Shown one piece after another: positions 11,505 to 22,658 of a stretch of DNA of 64,000 bases (position 1 is the stretch's first letter; every line of letters starts with the position of its first letter). The stretch is from Macrophomina tecta. Taxonomy: Eukaryota; Ascomycota; Dothideomycetes; Botryosphaeriales; Botryosphaeriaceae. The notes beneath the pieces were generated by a model that had not been told where the DNA came from, did no database searches, and saw nothing but the letters and a program-made list of their open reading frames with translations. Made by a program: the position numbers and the translations under genes. The stretch is from NCBI GenBank assembly GCA_024180945.1, contig JAKSGN010000006.1, forward strand, positions 1,612,001-1,676,000, written 5' to 3'.

Positions 11505-12118
11505 GTCGGGGGTGGGGACAATGGATCGGAGAGTGGAGGGTGGGCGGGTTTGTATGTTGTAATGATGTGCACAGAGCGGAGGGCGAAAGAAGGTTGCCTG
11601 CAGCAGCAGTTATTATAAGAAGCTGCTACACCAGCCATCGCATTTTGCAGGGCGATGGGCTCAGCGCCATGCGAACACGCTGAGACAAAGCGACCTTCTC
11701 AAAGCGCTCGGCAGCCGAGGCGCCAGGACGACGTGGCAGTGGCATTACGGGCGAGCGAGGGCTGCTGTTGGCTGCAAAGTCGCGGGGCGGGGAGGGAAAA
11801 AGAGGAGGTTGAGGCCCAGCCACAGCCTCAGCTCCGCGCTCTCGACGCCAGACCCCGGATTGCCGACCGCGCGAGATCGGCCCGCACCTCTGACGCAACG
11901 AAGGGGAGGGGAAAAAAAGTTCGACGCCTGGCCGCTCGCCTTCGCTCCTCCGCAGCGCCTTGGACCGATCCCCCGCAAGTCGCACCAACCAGGGACCAGC
12001 CTGTGCTTCCATCCCAGATTTATTTTCTCTCCCGCACGTGAGCCCGACGCCGCGTGGACCGGCTGCTCTGCTCCCGGACTCGACCGCCTGCTGCGCCTCT
12101 CTGCGCCTCAAGCAAATC
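11505..12118. other. Divergent promoter region, Crh-type gene / proline gene
   Basis: A TTATAATAA element (minus strand, about 11610-11618) sits roughly 110 bp upstream of the GH16 start. The rest is GC-rich with no conserved open frame. Confidence 0.5.
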
Positions 12119-13710
12119 ATGTCGCTGACCAACGCCGACCCCTTGGATGCTGCTCGTTCTGCCCGGCTTGCCTCGCGCGCGCTTGCCGTGCTGCCGACCC
12201 AAGCCCGCAACGATGCCCTGACCTCCATTCACGATGCGCTGGCTGCAGCACGCGACGACATCCTGGCCGCCAACTCCCGTGATCTCGCTGCCGCTTCCCA
12301 GGCCGCGCAGTCCGGCGAGTTGAAGGAGAGTCTTGTGAAGCGCCTCGATCTGGGCCGCAAGGGCAAGTACGAGGACATGCTGCAGGGCATTCTCGATGTC
12401 CGGTCGCTGCCTGACCCGCGTACGTCCTACTCCGTGCTTTGCCTTATCGTTTTTTTTTTTTCCCTTCTTTTCTCGGTATCCTTGCCATGCGTGACCACTA
12501 CCCACTGACCACCCCCTAGTTGGCAAGATCGACGTGCGCACCCTGCTGGACGACGACCTTGTTCTCGAACGCCGCTCGTCTCCCATCGGTGTGCTACTTA
12601 TCATTTTTGAGGCCCGGCCCGAGGTCATTGCGAATATTGCTTCTTTAGCAATCAAGTCCGGAAATGCCGCCATTTTGAAAGGTTCGTGACCTCTCACATG
12701 GACTGGGGCACTGCTCACATTTCACAGGCGGCAAGGAGTCGACCGAGTCTTTCAAGGCCATCTCCACCGTCATCTCCACCGCGCTTAGCACCACTGCCGT
12801 CCCCAACGACTGCCTGCAGCTGGTGACGACCCGCGACGCCATCAAGCCTCTCCTGGAGCTTGACCAATACATCGATCTGGTCATTCCGCGTGGCAGCAAC
12901 GAGCTTGTGTCCTCTATCAAGAAAAGCACGCAAATTCCGGTGCTCGGCCATGCTGACGGCTTGTGCTCCATCTACCTGCGGGCCGACTGCCCCGTCCCCA
13001 TGGCGGCAAAGGTCGTTGTCGATGCCAAAACGAGCTATCCCGCCGCGTGCAACAGCGTCGAGACGCTCCTCGTCGACGAAGATGCGCTGAGCACCGTGCT
13101 GCCTGCTGTTGCCGAAGCGCTGCTGGCGAAGGGCGTCCGGCTTCGATGCGATGCGGCGTCAAAGGCGGCACTGACGTCGACACTGGACGAGCATCAAGCG
13201 GCATTCTTGCAGGATGCCGAGGACCAGGATTTCAGAACCGAGTTCTTGGACCTCATCCTTGCCGTCAAGTCCATCCCACGCACCGCGAGCGCAGAGGAAG
13301 CGGCCGACCTGGCCATTGCCCACATCAACGAGCACTCGTCGCACCACACGGACGCGGTGCTGACGCAGAACCAGGCGATTGCAGAGCGGTTTCAGGACGG
13401 GGTTGACAGCTCGTCGGTGTTCTGGAACACCAGCACGCGGATGGCAGACGGGCAGCGATTCGGGTTCGGCACGGAGGTGGGCATCAGCACCAACAAGATC
13501 CATGCGCGGGGCCCCGTAGGACTCGAGGGCTTGACGATCTACCGCTGGCGCATCAATGGCAACGGGCAGGCTTCGGCGGACTACGGGTCAGGGGGCAAGG
13601 CGTGGAAGCACCAGCAGCTGCCGGTAGGGGCACAGGAGCGGTACGCGGCCACGGACGACGAATGGGAGGCGCTTCAGAGATTCCGGGCGTCGAAGGTGCA
13701 GAGCGGTTGA
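12119..13710 (+). CDS. PRO2: Gamma-glutamyl phosphate reductase (proline biosynthesis)
   Basis: Second step of proline synthesis: NADPH-dependent reduction of gamma-glutamyl phosphate to glutamate semialdehyde in the cytosol. Exons are 12119-12419, 12520-12681 and 12728-13710 (481 residues, close to the eukaryotic stand-alone enzyme). Landmarks are SSPIGVLLIIFEARPEVIAN, LAIKSGNAAILKGGKE, IPVLGHADGLCSIYL, the catalytic cysteine in YPAACNSVETLLV (about residue 262) and the C-terminal FGFGTEVGISTNKIHARGP with VGLEGLTIYRW. The first intron (100 nt) carries a run of about 13 T; the second is only 46 nt. The next gene downstream on the same strand is NAD-glutamate dehydrogenase, so both neighbours act on glutamate. 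Confidence 0.96.
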
Positions 13711-14674
13711 GTAAGAGCGGAAAATTTGCATCGTGGAAGGCGGGAGAAGCAGGAAAGGTTGGGGACGAACAGGCCTGGGGTGTGGAGGAGGTTAGGATGG
13801 CGCGAGTCAGGACACGGGGCGGGTGGGGCGCGTCCACTTCTTCAGCGCAGGCGTTGGTCTTCCCCGCAGAAAGCGGCCGGCCTCATGACTTCACAGCTGC
13901 TCGCGGGCGTTCTTCTTACGTGAAAACGAGCACGTCGTAGTCAGCCAGGGCGATGCAATGACAGCGCGAATTCGCTGACTGGATGCTTTCCTCCATGTGA
14001 CCGGTGAGGCTGCTCTCTTTCTCGCTGACCGTGCAGGCCCAGGCGAGGCCACGCCGTCAACGGACCCAATGCGGCCTTAATGTGGACTAGTCCCAGGTAC
14101 CAAAGTCGCGCATCGTGAGGTCTGGCGCAGGGGAGCTGAGTTGTGCCGGCGCAAAGCGTGCGCGCCCTCGTCCCTTTCCCAGAGTTATAAAAAGGGCTGC
14201 CCGACAACCGGCGCCGATGATGCAAGCCAACCCGCTCGCCTCGTTGCGGAACCCGCTTTGTTGTCGTTGTTTTTTCCCTCTGTGCCACCAGCTGCGATAA
14301 GCTCTTGACCCGCCGCCCCGCGCTCTTTGCTTGCTGCTGTCAACCTGCGGCCAGCGCGTAGATAGAGGTCTGACACCCCGCCAATTGAGCCATTGAGTCA
14401 CATTTCGTATCACGTCTGCATGACCGGGCGCTCGGGAAAACGCCTCAGCTGCGCCCTACGCCTTCCAAGGCTATCCCTTCCGACCCGCATCTTAAGAAGA
14501 CCGCCCGCCGCAGCCCGTCACTTCCGCCAGCACCATCCGCCAACCACTTTGTCCTGACCGCAGACACAAAGCTGACAGCCTTCAGACTCCCGCGAGTCCA
14601 CTGCCTACCCGTCCTCTGCCCCGCCCAGGCGCCGCCTTCGCCGTCCTCGTCCCCCCCACCACAACTCCGCCATC
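13711..14674. other. Intergenic: upstream region of the glutamate dehydrogenase gene
   Basis: A TATAAAAAG box lies at 14186-14194 on +, about 480 bp upstream of the start codon, which would imply a long leader. The last 150 bp is C-rich. Open frames on the minus strand here look like chance. Confidence 0.5.
14186..14194 (+). promoter_or_regulatory. TATA-like box upstream of NAD-glutamate dehydrogenase
   Basis: TATAAAAAG lies in an otherwise GC-rich stretch. Its distance from the ATG (about 480 bp) is large, so its use is uncertain. Confidence 0.35.
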
Positions 14675-17600
14675 ATGGCTGCGCCCGCCCCTAACGGCGT
14701 CCAGAACAAGCTTCTGGACACCGTAATTCGCACCCCCGGCCGCGAGCCGTCGCCCCAGCCCACACACCTGAGCGTGCCCGGCTCAGCACACCACCGAGTT
14801 CTGCACGAGGAGGGCCCGGGATATGTTGCGCCTAAGTTCGAGGGAAAGGAGCAGCAGATGGAGACGTATGCTTAGTGCTGGAGAGCGAAGCCGGGATCTC
14901 GCAGTCCACTAACACGTCACAGGGTCATGGACCAGGTTGAGGAGAAGGGCTTCATTCCGGCTGACTTTGTCGAGTCCGAGACCCACTGGTTCTACAACGA
15001 GCTGGGCATCGACGACAGCTACTTTGCTACCGAGTCCGTTGAGGCGTAGGTGCCCTGTCTGCCCTCCCCACGCACGCCTCGACTGACTTTATTTCCGCAG
15101 AATTGTGAACCACATCCATTCTCTGTACGCCGCCAAGATCGCTGCGTACGCCCGCGACGACAAGCGCCTCGAGATCCGCCTCGACAAAGAAGCCGCCGAC
15201 CATGCCGTCTACATCGATACGAGCAAGCCCGGTATCAGCAATATGGAGGGGCCTCAGTATGAGCGCCGCATCGACCAGAAGTATCTCAATGGCTCCCCTG
15301 GCACCAGCCTGTACCGTGTCGAGACCTTCCGCTCCGCCGGCCTCCTCCCTGGCGGCAACGAGCAGCAGCTCCGATGTTACTTCGTCTACCAGTGCGACTT
15401 CGCCAACCCGGAGGCCTCAGTCAACGAGACGCAGATCGAGCAGATTGGCGAGAAGCGTTTCCTCCAGAAGGCGACAAAGAACACAAAGGAGATCTACCAG
15501 CAGGTCCTTGAGAATGCTGTCATTCGTACGGGTCCGGTCATCGAATGCTTCGACATCGAAGGCTCGCGTGAAAAGCGTCTAGTCATTGCCTACAAGCAAG
15601 GTTCGGCTCTTGGGCTGTTCAGTGCCTTGAGTGATCTGGTACGCTTGAAAGTTTCCGAGACCTTTGGAGCAACGATGCTAACAGTTGTCATCTAGTACCA
15701 CTACTATGGTTTGACATCTTCCCGTAAATATGTTGGTAAGGAGATATTACCCCGGTGATTGTGACCGACTTCGTCTAACTCCTGTGAAGAGCAATTTTCC
15801 AATGGCTACACGGTCATGTCGATCTACTTGCGTCCCGCTCCGCAAGCAGCCAGCTCGGCACGTCACCCGCCGATCGAGGCGTCCATCCACCAGATCATCA
15901 AGGAGGTTTCCTTGCTGTACTGTATTCCTCAGAACAAGTTCCAGTTGCACTTCGCTTCCGGCAGACTGAGTCTGCAAGAGACCATTTACGCTCACTGCGT
16001 GTGGGTTTTCGTTGGTCATTTCCTCAACAGATTAGGTAAGAACCCCATCTTTTCAGACCATCTCCAGTTCTTACTAAACCTTACAGGCTCTGAATACACT
16101 ACTTTGTCGTCCATTTTGGACAGCAGCAGCAGCGTGCACGCCGAGCTGCTTTCAAAGCTCAAGCGCCGTCTCCGCACCGAGACTTTTACCGCCGATTACA
16201 TTCTCGAAATCATCAACGAGTACCCTGAATTAATCCACTCGCTGTACCTGAATTTTGCGAATACGCACTACGTACAGACTAGGGGCGAGCAGGACGACTT
16301 CATTCCTACCCTCAGTTACCTGCGCCTTAAGGTAGACAGAGTTCTGAGCGATTCGGAGCTCGAGGAGATGATTGCCAAGACCGTGACAAATGAGCATCAT
16401 GCCATGGTCATGACGGCATTCCGAACATTCAATGCCAGCGTCCTGTGAGTTTTTTTTTTTTTTTTTTTTTTTTGCGGTCATTTTGTCCTTCATCAACTGA
16501 CAGAGTTTTCAGGAAAACGAACTTTTACACCCCGACAAAGGTTGCTCTGAGCTTCAGGCTCAACCCAACGTTCCTGCCTCCTGCGGAATACCCGCAGCCT
16601 TTGTACGGCATGTTCCTGGTCATCAGCTCTGAGTTCCGCGGTTTCCACCTGCGTTTCAGAGATATTGCCCGGGGTGGTATCCGTATTGTCAAGTCGAGGA
16701 GCTCGGAAGCGTATGCTATCAACGCTCGTTCACTTTTTGATGAAAACTACAACTTGGCGAACACTCAGCAACGGAAGAATAAGGATATCCCTGAGGGCGG
16801 CTCCAAGGGTGTCATTCTACTCGATGTGCGTCACCAAGATAAGGCTCGCGTGGCCTTTGAGAAGTACATCGACAGTATCCTTGATCTGTTGCTTCCTCCG
16901 AGTAGCCCTGGTATCAAGGACCCCATCGTCGACCTGCACGGTAAACAGGAGATTCTGTTCATGGGCCCCGACGAGAATACGGCTGATCTTGTGGACTGGG
17001 CAACGGAGCACGCTAGAGCTAGAGGTGCTCCTTGGTGGAAGTCGTTCTTCACTGGCAAGAGCCCCAAGCTTGGTGGTATCCCACACGACCGCTACGGCAT
17101 GACAACCCTGTCAGTTCGCGAGTATGTGCTCGGCATCTATCGCAAACTCAGTCTCGACCAGACCAAGATCCGCAAGCTCCAGACTGGTGGGCCTGATGGC
17201 GATCTTGGCTCCAACGAGATTCTGCTGGGTAACGAGCAGTACACTGCCATCGTTGATGGTTCTGGTGTCCTTGTGGATCCCAACGGTATCGACCGCGATG
17301 AACTGGTTAGGCTGGCCAAGAGCCGCGTGATGATCTCACAGTTCGACGTCACCAAGCTATCACCGGCTGGATATCGCGTGCTCGTGGAAGAGAACAACAT
17401 TAAGCTGCCTACCGGCGAGATTGTGAACAACGGTACACAGTTCCGCAACACCTTCCACCTGCGCGACACGTCAGATTACGACCTTTTCGTCCCTTGTGGT
17501 GGACGTCCTGAGTCCATCGACCTCAGCTCAGCCAACCGCCTCATCAAGGACGGCAAGTCCCTCATCCCGTACATCGTAGAGGGCGCCAACCTTTTCATCA

Positions 17601-18296
17601 CGCAAGACGCCAAGCTCCGCCTGGAGAAGGCCGGCTGCATCCTGTACAAGGATGCCTCGGCCAACAAGGGCGGCGTCACCTCTTCCTCTCTCGAAGTCCT
17701 GGCCTCGCTCTCTTTCGACGACGCTGGCTTCATCGAGAACATGTGCATCCGCGACGACGGCTCGGCGCCTCAGTTCTACAACGACTATGTCAAGCAGGTG
17801 CAGCAAACCATCCGCAACAACGCCGCCCTCGAGTTCGAGGCCATCTGGCGCGAGCACCAGGCCACCGGCGAGCCACGCAGTATCCTGAGCGATAAGCTCA
17901 GCATCGCCATCACTAAGCTCGACGAAGAGCTACAGAACACTGAGCTCTGGGATAATGTTGATTTGAGAAAGTCGGTCTTGAGTGATGCGCTGCCGAACCT
18001 TTTGCTGCAGAAGATTGGTTTGGAGACAATTATGGAGAGGGTGAGCCTTTCTTTTTGATTGGACAGACTGGATGGGTTACGCTAACGGCAGTGATAGGTA
18101 CCGGAGAACTACCTCCGCGCGATCTTTGGCAGCTACCTCGCCAGCCGCTTCGTCTACGAGTACGGCATCTCGGCAAGCCAGTTCGCCTTCTTCGCCTTGT
18201 AAGTCTACTTCCATCTGATATGCATGTTAAGTCCAGCTAACTGACGTCTTCTTCCACAGTATGAACAAAAGGATGGCTCGCGTCAGGCAGCAGTAG
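14675..18296 (+). CDS. GDH2: NAD-specific glutamate dehydrogenase (large GDH2 type)
   Basis: Oxidative deamination of glutamate to 2-oxoglutarate and ammonium, the catabolic direction. Nine predicted exons: 14675-14865, 14923-15045, 15101-15638, 15696-15735, 15790-16035, 16087-16444, 16513-18040, 18098-18198 and 18260-18296 (1053 residues, near the roughly 1.1-kb-codon yeast Gdh2 class). Landmarks are FRGFHLRFRDIARGGIRIVK, NKDIPEGGSKGVILL, DENTADLVDWA, GGPDGDLGSNEILLGNE (NAD-binding domain), PCGGRPESIDL and YIVEGANLFITQDAKLRLEK. Intron 6 (16445-16512) holds about 24 consecutive T, and intron 5 (16036-16086) is 51 nt and translatable, so retained copies would still be in frame. The last exon is only 37 nt and encodes MNKRMARVRQQ. 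Expression is normally under nitrogen or carbon control in fungi; no site is visible here that proves it. Confidence 0.95.
16450..16473 (+). repeat. Poly(T) run of about 24 inside GDH2 intron 6
   Basis: A homopolymer directly after the donor GTGAG. It is prone to length error in sequencing but lies wholly within the intron. Confidence 0.8.
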
Positions 18297-19150
18297 ACAA
18301 GCAAATGAGGTGCTTCATCGAATTTCCGGGGGTTTCTGTCTTGTCGTTTACATAGACGTTTTGCTGGGTCTGAAAAAGTTTTTGTGCTTGTTTGTTGGTC
18401 CATAATGAAATGGGTAGAAAGTGGGGGGCATTTGGCTCAGAAAAGAGAAAATACTAATGTCTGTCTCCTGGCGCAAGTAGGGAGGTGGACGGGATGGCTA
18501 CTGCTATAACGTAGGATACTGGAATCGCGACGGATTGTCTTTTTATTCATGAATATAGCTCGCATGTAAGGATTCGCGACTCTTTGCTTCAGCCCTCTGC
18601 TACGGGGTTAGAGTGACCGAAGAAGTGATATTATACGCTCCAGTACGTAGGAAGCTGAAGCGATCCTTGGACGGTAAATTTTCTCCAGTATCTTGCCCAT
18701 TTGCGTCCGGAGGATGGCCTCGACTCTCCATACGCAGCAACCTTTCCATCCCATGCCAAAGCTTCGGAAACTAGGTAAACTCGCGCGACAGCAGTGGCAA
18801 GATGCAGCTTGATGCTGGAAGATGCTACAGTAGCAAATGAATTCTCGGGTATTCGAATGATTTCATGTAAATTCGCCGCCAAGATCCCGATCCCCCGCTC
18901 CAAGTGTGTGCGATATGCCATCATCAGCGCTCTTTTCCCATGCATCTGTGATGCCATCCCGCCGCCGAGCGTTGCTGCTCGTCCACGACAAATCATCGGA
19001 AAGAGAAGAAGAAGCAATCCACAACGCCTATCATACCCCTGACACTTCTACTTGAAACTCCCATAGCGAATGCATGCATGCTTCGTGATAGACATTCCTG
19101 TTCTTAAATCGTGTATAGCGCGGTGAAGTGACACCAAAGGAGGCGGCCAT
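18297..19150. other. Intergenic, convergent 3' ends of GDH2 and ATG9
   Basis: Small chance open frames only; the sequence is comparatively AT-rich, as expected for 3' UTRs. Confidence 0.6.
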
Positions 19151-22053
19151 TCATACACCTGGTCCGCGACCCTGCGCATGAGCGTTCTGGAATTGTTGCA
19201 GCAACCCAAGTACGCCGGCGCCTCTACCTCTATCAGCTACGTCCTCGTCATCACCACCGCCGCCGCCACCACTAGAAGCGTTATGAAGCCACGACTCCCC
19301 GAGATTGCTGTCATCTTCCGGTATCTGGCCCGGTGACATGGCTTGTCTCACATTGTTCGTTGCCGCCTCTGCATCTTCATCCAACTCATCGATGTGTCTG
19401 GGAGGATTGCGGTTTGGGTTGTATCGAGAACGGGCCGTGTGATGGGGCGAATGACGAGCGCTTACAAGCGGCGGCTGATGCTGAGGATCAAGCAGCACAG
19501 ATCCCAGCGGAGAGCCCGGACCAGCTGCTGCAAACGACCTCGATGTGTGCCGCTGAGTACCCCGCTGGCTGGAGCGATTCCTTGCTCCGTGTATGCCATG
19601 GTCGACGCCAGTGGTAGAGCCAGCCAGAGGATTGAATGGCGGAGGAAGGGCGAAGTGAGATGCGTGTGCTCCGCGTCCCGCAGGGCCGGCGCCGTAAGCG
19701 TTCATGAAGCCAAGCATGGAGGCGTCCAACTTCCCGTCGTTAATCCTGTACCAACCGTGACGAGCACCTGCCGTCTGTTGTTGCGTTTGGTTGTCATGTG
19801 CAATATTATCGGTCTTTTTGAAGTCAAAGACTGCATAAGAGCAGACGTGGCCCAGCCCATCGACGTGGATTGTGAACTCGCGAAAGAAGTCGATTATACG
19901 CTCGCTGCACTGCGGGAGACTGTGCCACAGCACAAAAGGAGTCAGGACCATGCTCAATACTTCTTCAAAGAAGATAACGAGCTTCATTTGGTAAAGCTTG
20001 GAGAAATCCTTTCTGACTTCGTCCGTGTGGAAGCGATCACGCCATGATGAGGGACAATAGTGGGTGATTGCGATGACCTCCTCTAGAGCTTGCTCGGGAA
20101 GCATGACCATGTCGGCCTCGTTTGCAATCTGATTGCGAGCAGCAGCATAAATGGCACTGAGCACACCGATCCAGAAGAAGACTGGCTTTCCCGGTAGGAT
20201 CTCCAGACGTGTGATGGTTTCCGGATACAACAAAGAGGCCAAAACTAGGACAGCGATCCCGATGCTAGCCACGAATGCAACAAATTCGCAAATCTGGTCC
20301 GACTTGTTCTTTGGAAACTGATTCAGGTAGCGCTCAGCATACGGATACGCTATATTCCGTCGCTGTTCGAAGAGATGCCTAAGTTCATTGAACTCGCGGA
20401 ACTTCCACTCGGCCATGGGAGTGAACATCCTGGATCCGAGCTGAGAAGGGTCTTTGCGGAATTCCTTTGACCAGTCAGTAATGCATCGGACCATTCGGGT
20501 AGTATTGAACTTACACTGAAGTAGTGGAAGAAATACGACACCACGAAGTAGAGGACGGAGACTGGCGCAATGAAAATACTCAAGATAGCTGCTTTCTTGA
20601 ATCGCTGCTTCAAGCAGTTGATCAAGTTTTGCCTCTCCCTGCTTGCTAGAAATTCACTGCGGACATGACCGTCGGCATTGAATACGAATTGCATGACACA
20701 AGTCTCAAGAAGTAGCTCCATGGTTCGTGAGAAAAATTGAATGTTTCCCAGAAAGGGTACGGGGACGGTGAGGTTCGGAATGTCCTTGTTGAAAAGAGCA
20801 ATGAGATAGTTGTCCCGGCGCATCACCCGGTTTGCGATGTCATGAGCATCCATCCTTTGCTTTGAATTTGCTCCAAGTGCTCTGCGGTCCTTAGCGGAGA
20901 TATTTTGGGCAGTCGTCAGGTTCGAGTCGCGCAAGGTCATGAGTCTCTGTACCACCAGTTGCCAGGTCGCAGTTTGGATGTCGCTATCTGGAATGTCCAG
21001 CAGATAGTGGTAGAAATTACGCATGAGCCAGAGGGGCCGAATGCTCAGCACAACTTGGACGAACTTGTAGACCCAACACACAATGAAGATCCATAAGCCG
21101 AAGAGCCAAAAGCCATGTATCCTGTGCCGGGTTAGCCAATTCGAATTTGTGCATAGCCAACAGCAGTCACATACTTCCTGAATGCATCCTCAACGAAGAT
21201 GTCACTTATCGAATCGCTTTCAGGTATCTTCTTGTAGTTGATGGCAAACAGAAGGAATGTACAAGTAGCAACGACACAAGCTGTCCTCCTGCAAGGTGGT
21301 TAGTATCACAGCAGCATATTTGGGCGACGGGACGTACAGGAGGTTCAGAAATTGGTTCAGCAGAATCGAGTACATTCCATGGCCCTGGTAATAGTGGTAG
21401 ACCTCGGCCAAGAAGCGGTCAAGGTTGTGCACATTCGCCCATCGCCACATAGCTTCTTCCTTGGGATCTGTGAAGACCACGCCATTCACACCAATCTGGG
21501 AGCGGGTCTGACGCGGTGGAACGACGGCATTATGAAGACGGTGGTGGGCCCTTGTTGCGTTCCACTGGGCTTTGGCGGCACGATTGGAAGGGCCTGGAAC
21601 AGGAGAGGGCAGACGGTCAGGAACGACGTTTTGCTGACGCGGGCGTGAACGCTCCTTAGACCTTGCTGCAGATGGCCTGTCGCTATCCAACAGCAACGAC
21701 TCTGGAACGTCATCATCCTCGTCCACGCGGGGAGCAGGCGGACGGGCGCGAGCCGACTGCATCCACCGAGGCCTGTTTTGAGAAGGGCCGGGCTGCGGGG
21801 CGTTGATGTGGGTATTGTCTGGATCGAAGGTAGGGCTCCGGGTGGTGATTTGGCTATCTACCGCTTCGGCGAGGAGGTTTTCCAGATCAGTGTCCTGAAA
21901 ACGAGCCTCAAGATTCTCCTCGTCCAGGGTTAAGCTAGCGTTGTCACCGGCGTCTGTTCTATGGGTGCGAGGCGGGCGTTGTGACAGCGGCTCGTAGGTT
22001 GAGTTCTCGTCAGCAGCCGGCAGCAGCCGCGAGAGGAGGTTTGAGGCCATCAT
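19151..22053 (-). CDS. ATG9: Autophagy protein 9, lipid scramblase of autophagosome formation
   Basis: Multi-pass protein of Golgi-derived vesicles that seeds the phagophore and scrambles lipids. Exons are 22053-21338, 21288-21175, 21121-20515 and 20464-19151 (916 residues). The start MMASNLLSRLLP leads an acidic, Pro-rich disordered N-tail. The conserved core follows: RFLAEVYHYYQGHGMYSILL, the paired hydrophobic helices (VVATCTFLLFAINY; GFWLFGLWIFIVCWVYK), DNYLIALFNKDIPNLTVPVP, FGLFGN-type spacing, SVLYFVVSYFFHYFSEFRKDP, PYAERYLNQFPKNK, NEADMVMLPEQALEEVI and FREFTIHVDGLGHVCSYAVF, then GFMNAYGAGPAG. The C-tail is disordered with seven glycines in SSGGGGGGDDED. The 917-codon frame is exact across all three 49-53 nt introns. 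COG6, another Golgi-traffic gene, starts divergently about 600 bp away. Confidence 0.96.
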
Positions 22054-22658
22054 GGCGGGCCCGGGTGGGCGATCTCAGAGAGTCGCGTGCTGCTTCGGCA
22101 TACACCAGCGCGGAGCGAGCGAGGCTGCTCCAGAGCCGATACGGAGCTAGAGCAAGCAAGTGTAGAGCGATCGTATGTCGTATCAGTGCGCTGAAGCGGT
22201 GCGACTGCGGCGGAGATGGCGGAGGATATCAGGTAGAAGGCCGGACGGGGTGGGTGCGCGGAGCGAGGAGCTTGGTGAGGGCGCGAGAGCTCTGGGCGGA
22301 GGTTGAAAGCAGGGTCCGCTGGGGCGGAGTTCAGAGACGGGAGTGGTGGTGCGTGTGCAGGTAACGGGCTCGTGACGCAGGAACGGCGAGTGGGCTGGCC
22401 GAAAGCGCAGGTCAGGCGGGTTGGTGTCTGGTGGACGGTGCCTTTCGTCGCCCGCCGACTGTCCAAGCCGCGGGCAGCGGCAGCGGCAGCAGCAGCAGCA
22501 GCAGGCGGGCGGGCGCGTCATTCGCCGCGTCCTCGCATGACTCGGTGCCTCACCGCCCTGCAGGGATGTGGGAACAATATTGCGCCGCTTGCAGATCCGC
22601 GGCTTGTGCCAGCTGGAGCTGTCCCGAACAAAGCTCCCCTGCCCGTCCGCCCAAAACC
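22054..22658. other. Divergent ATG9/COG6 promoter region with a CAG-rich microsatellite
   Basis: A (GCA)n-type run interrupted by GCG lies at about 22474-22505. The region is otherwise GC-rich with no supported gene. Confidence 0.55.

Noticed and set aside
11626..12228. 200-residue minus frame between the Crh-type and PRO2 genes
   Set aside because: GC-driven open frame overlapping PRO2 exon 1; no family resemblance.
2893..18296. Secondary-metabolite cluster around the P450
   Set aside because: No polyketide synthase, peptide synthetase, terpene cyclase or cluster-type transporter lies nearby.
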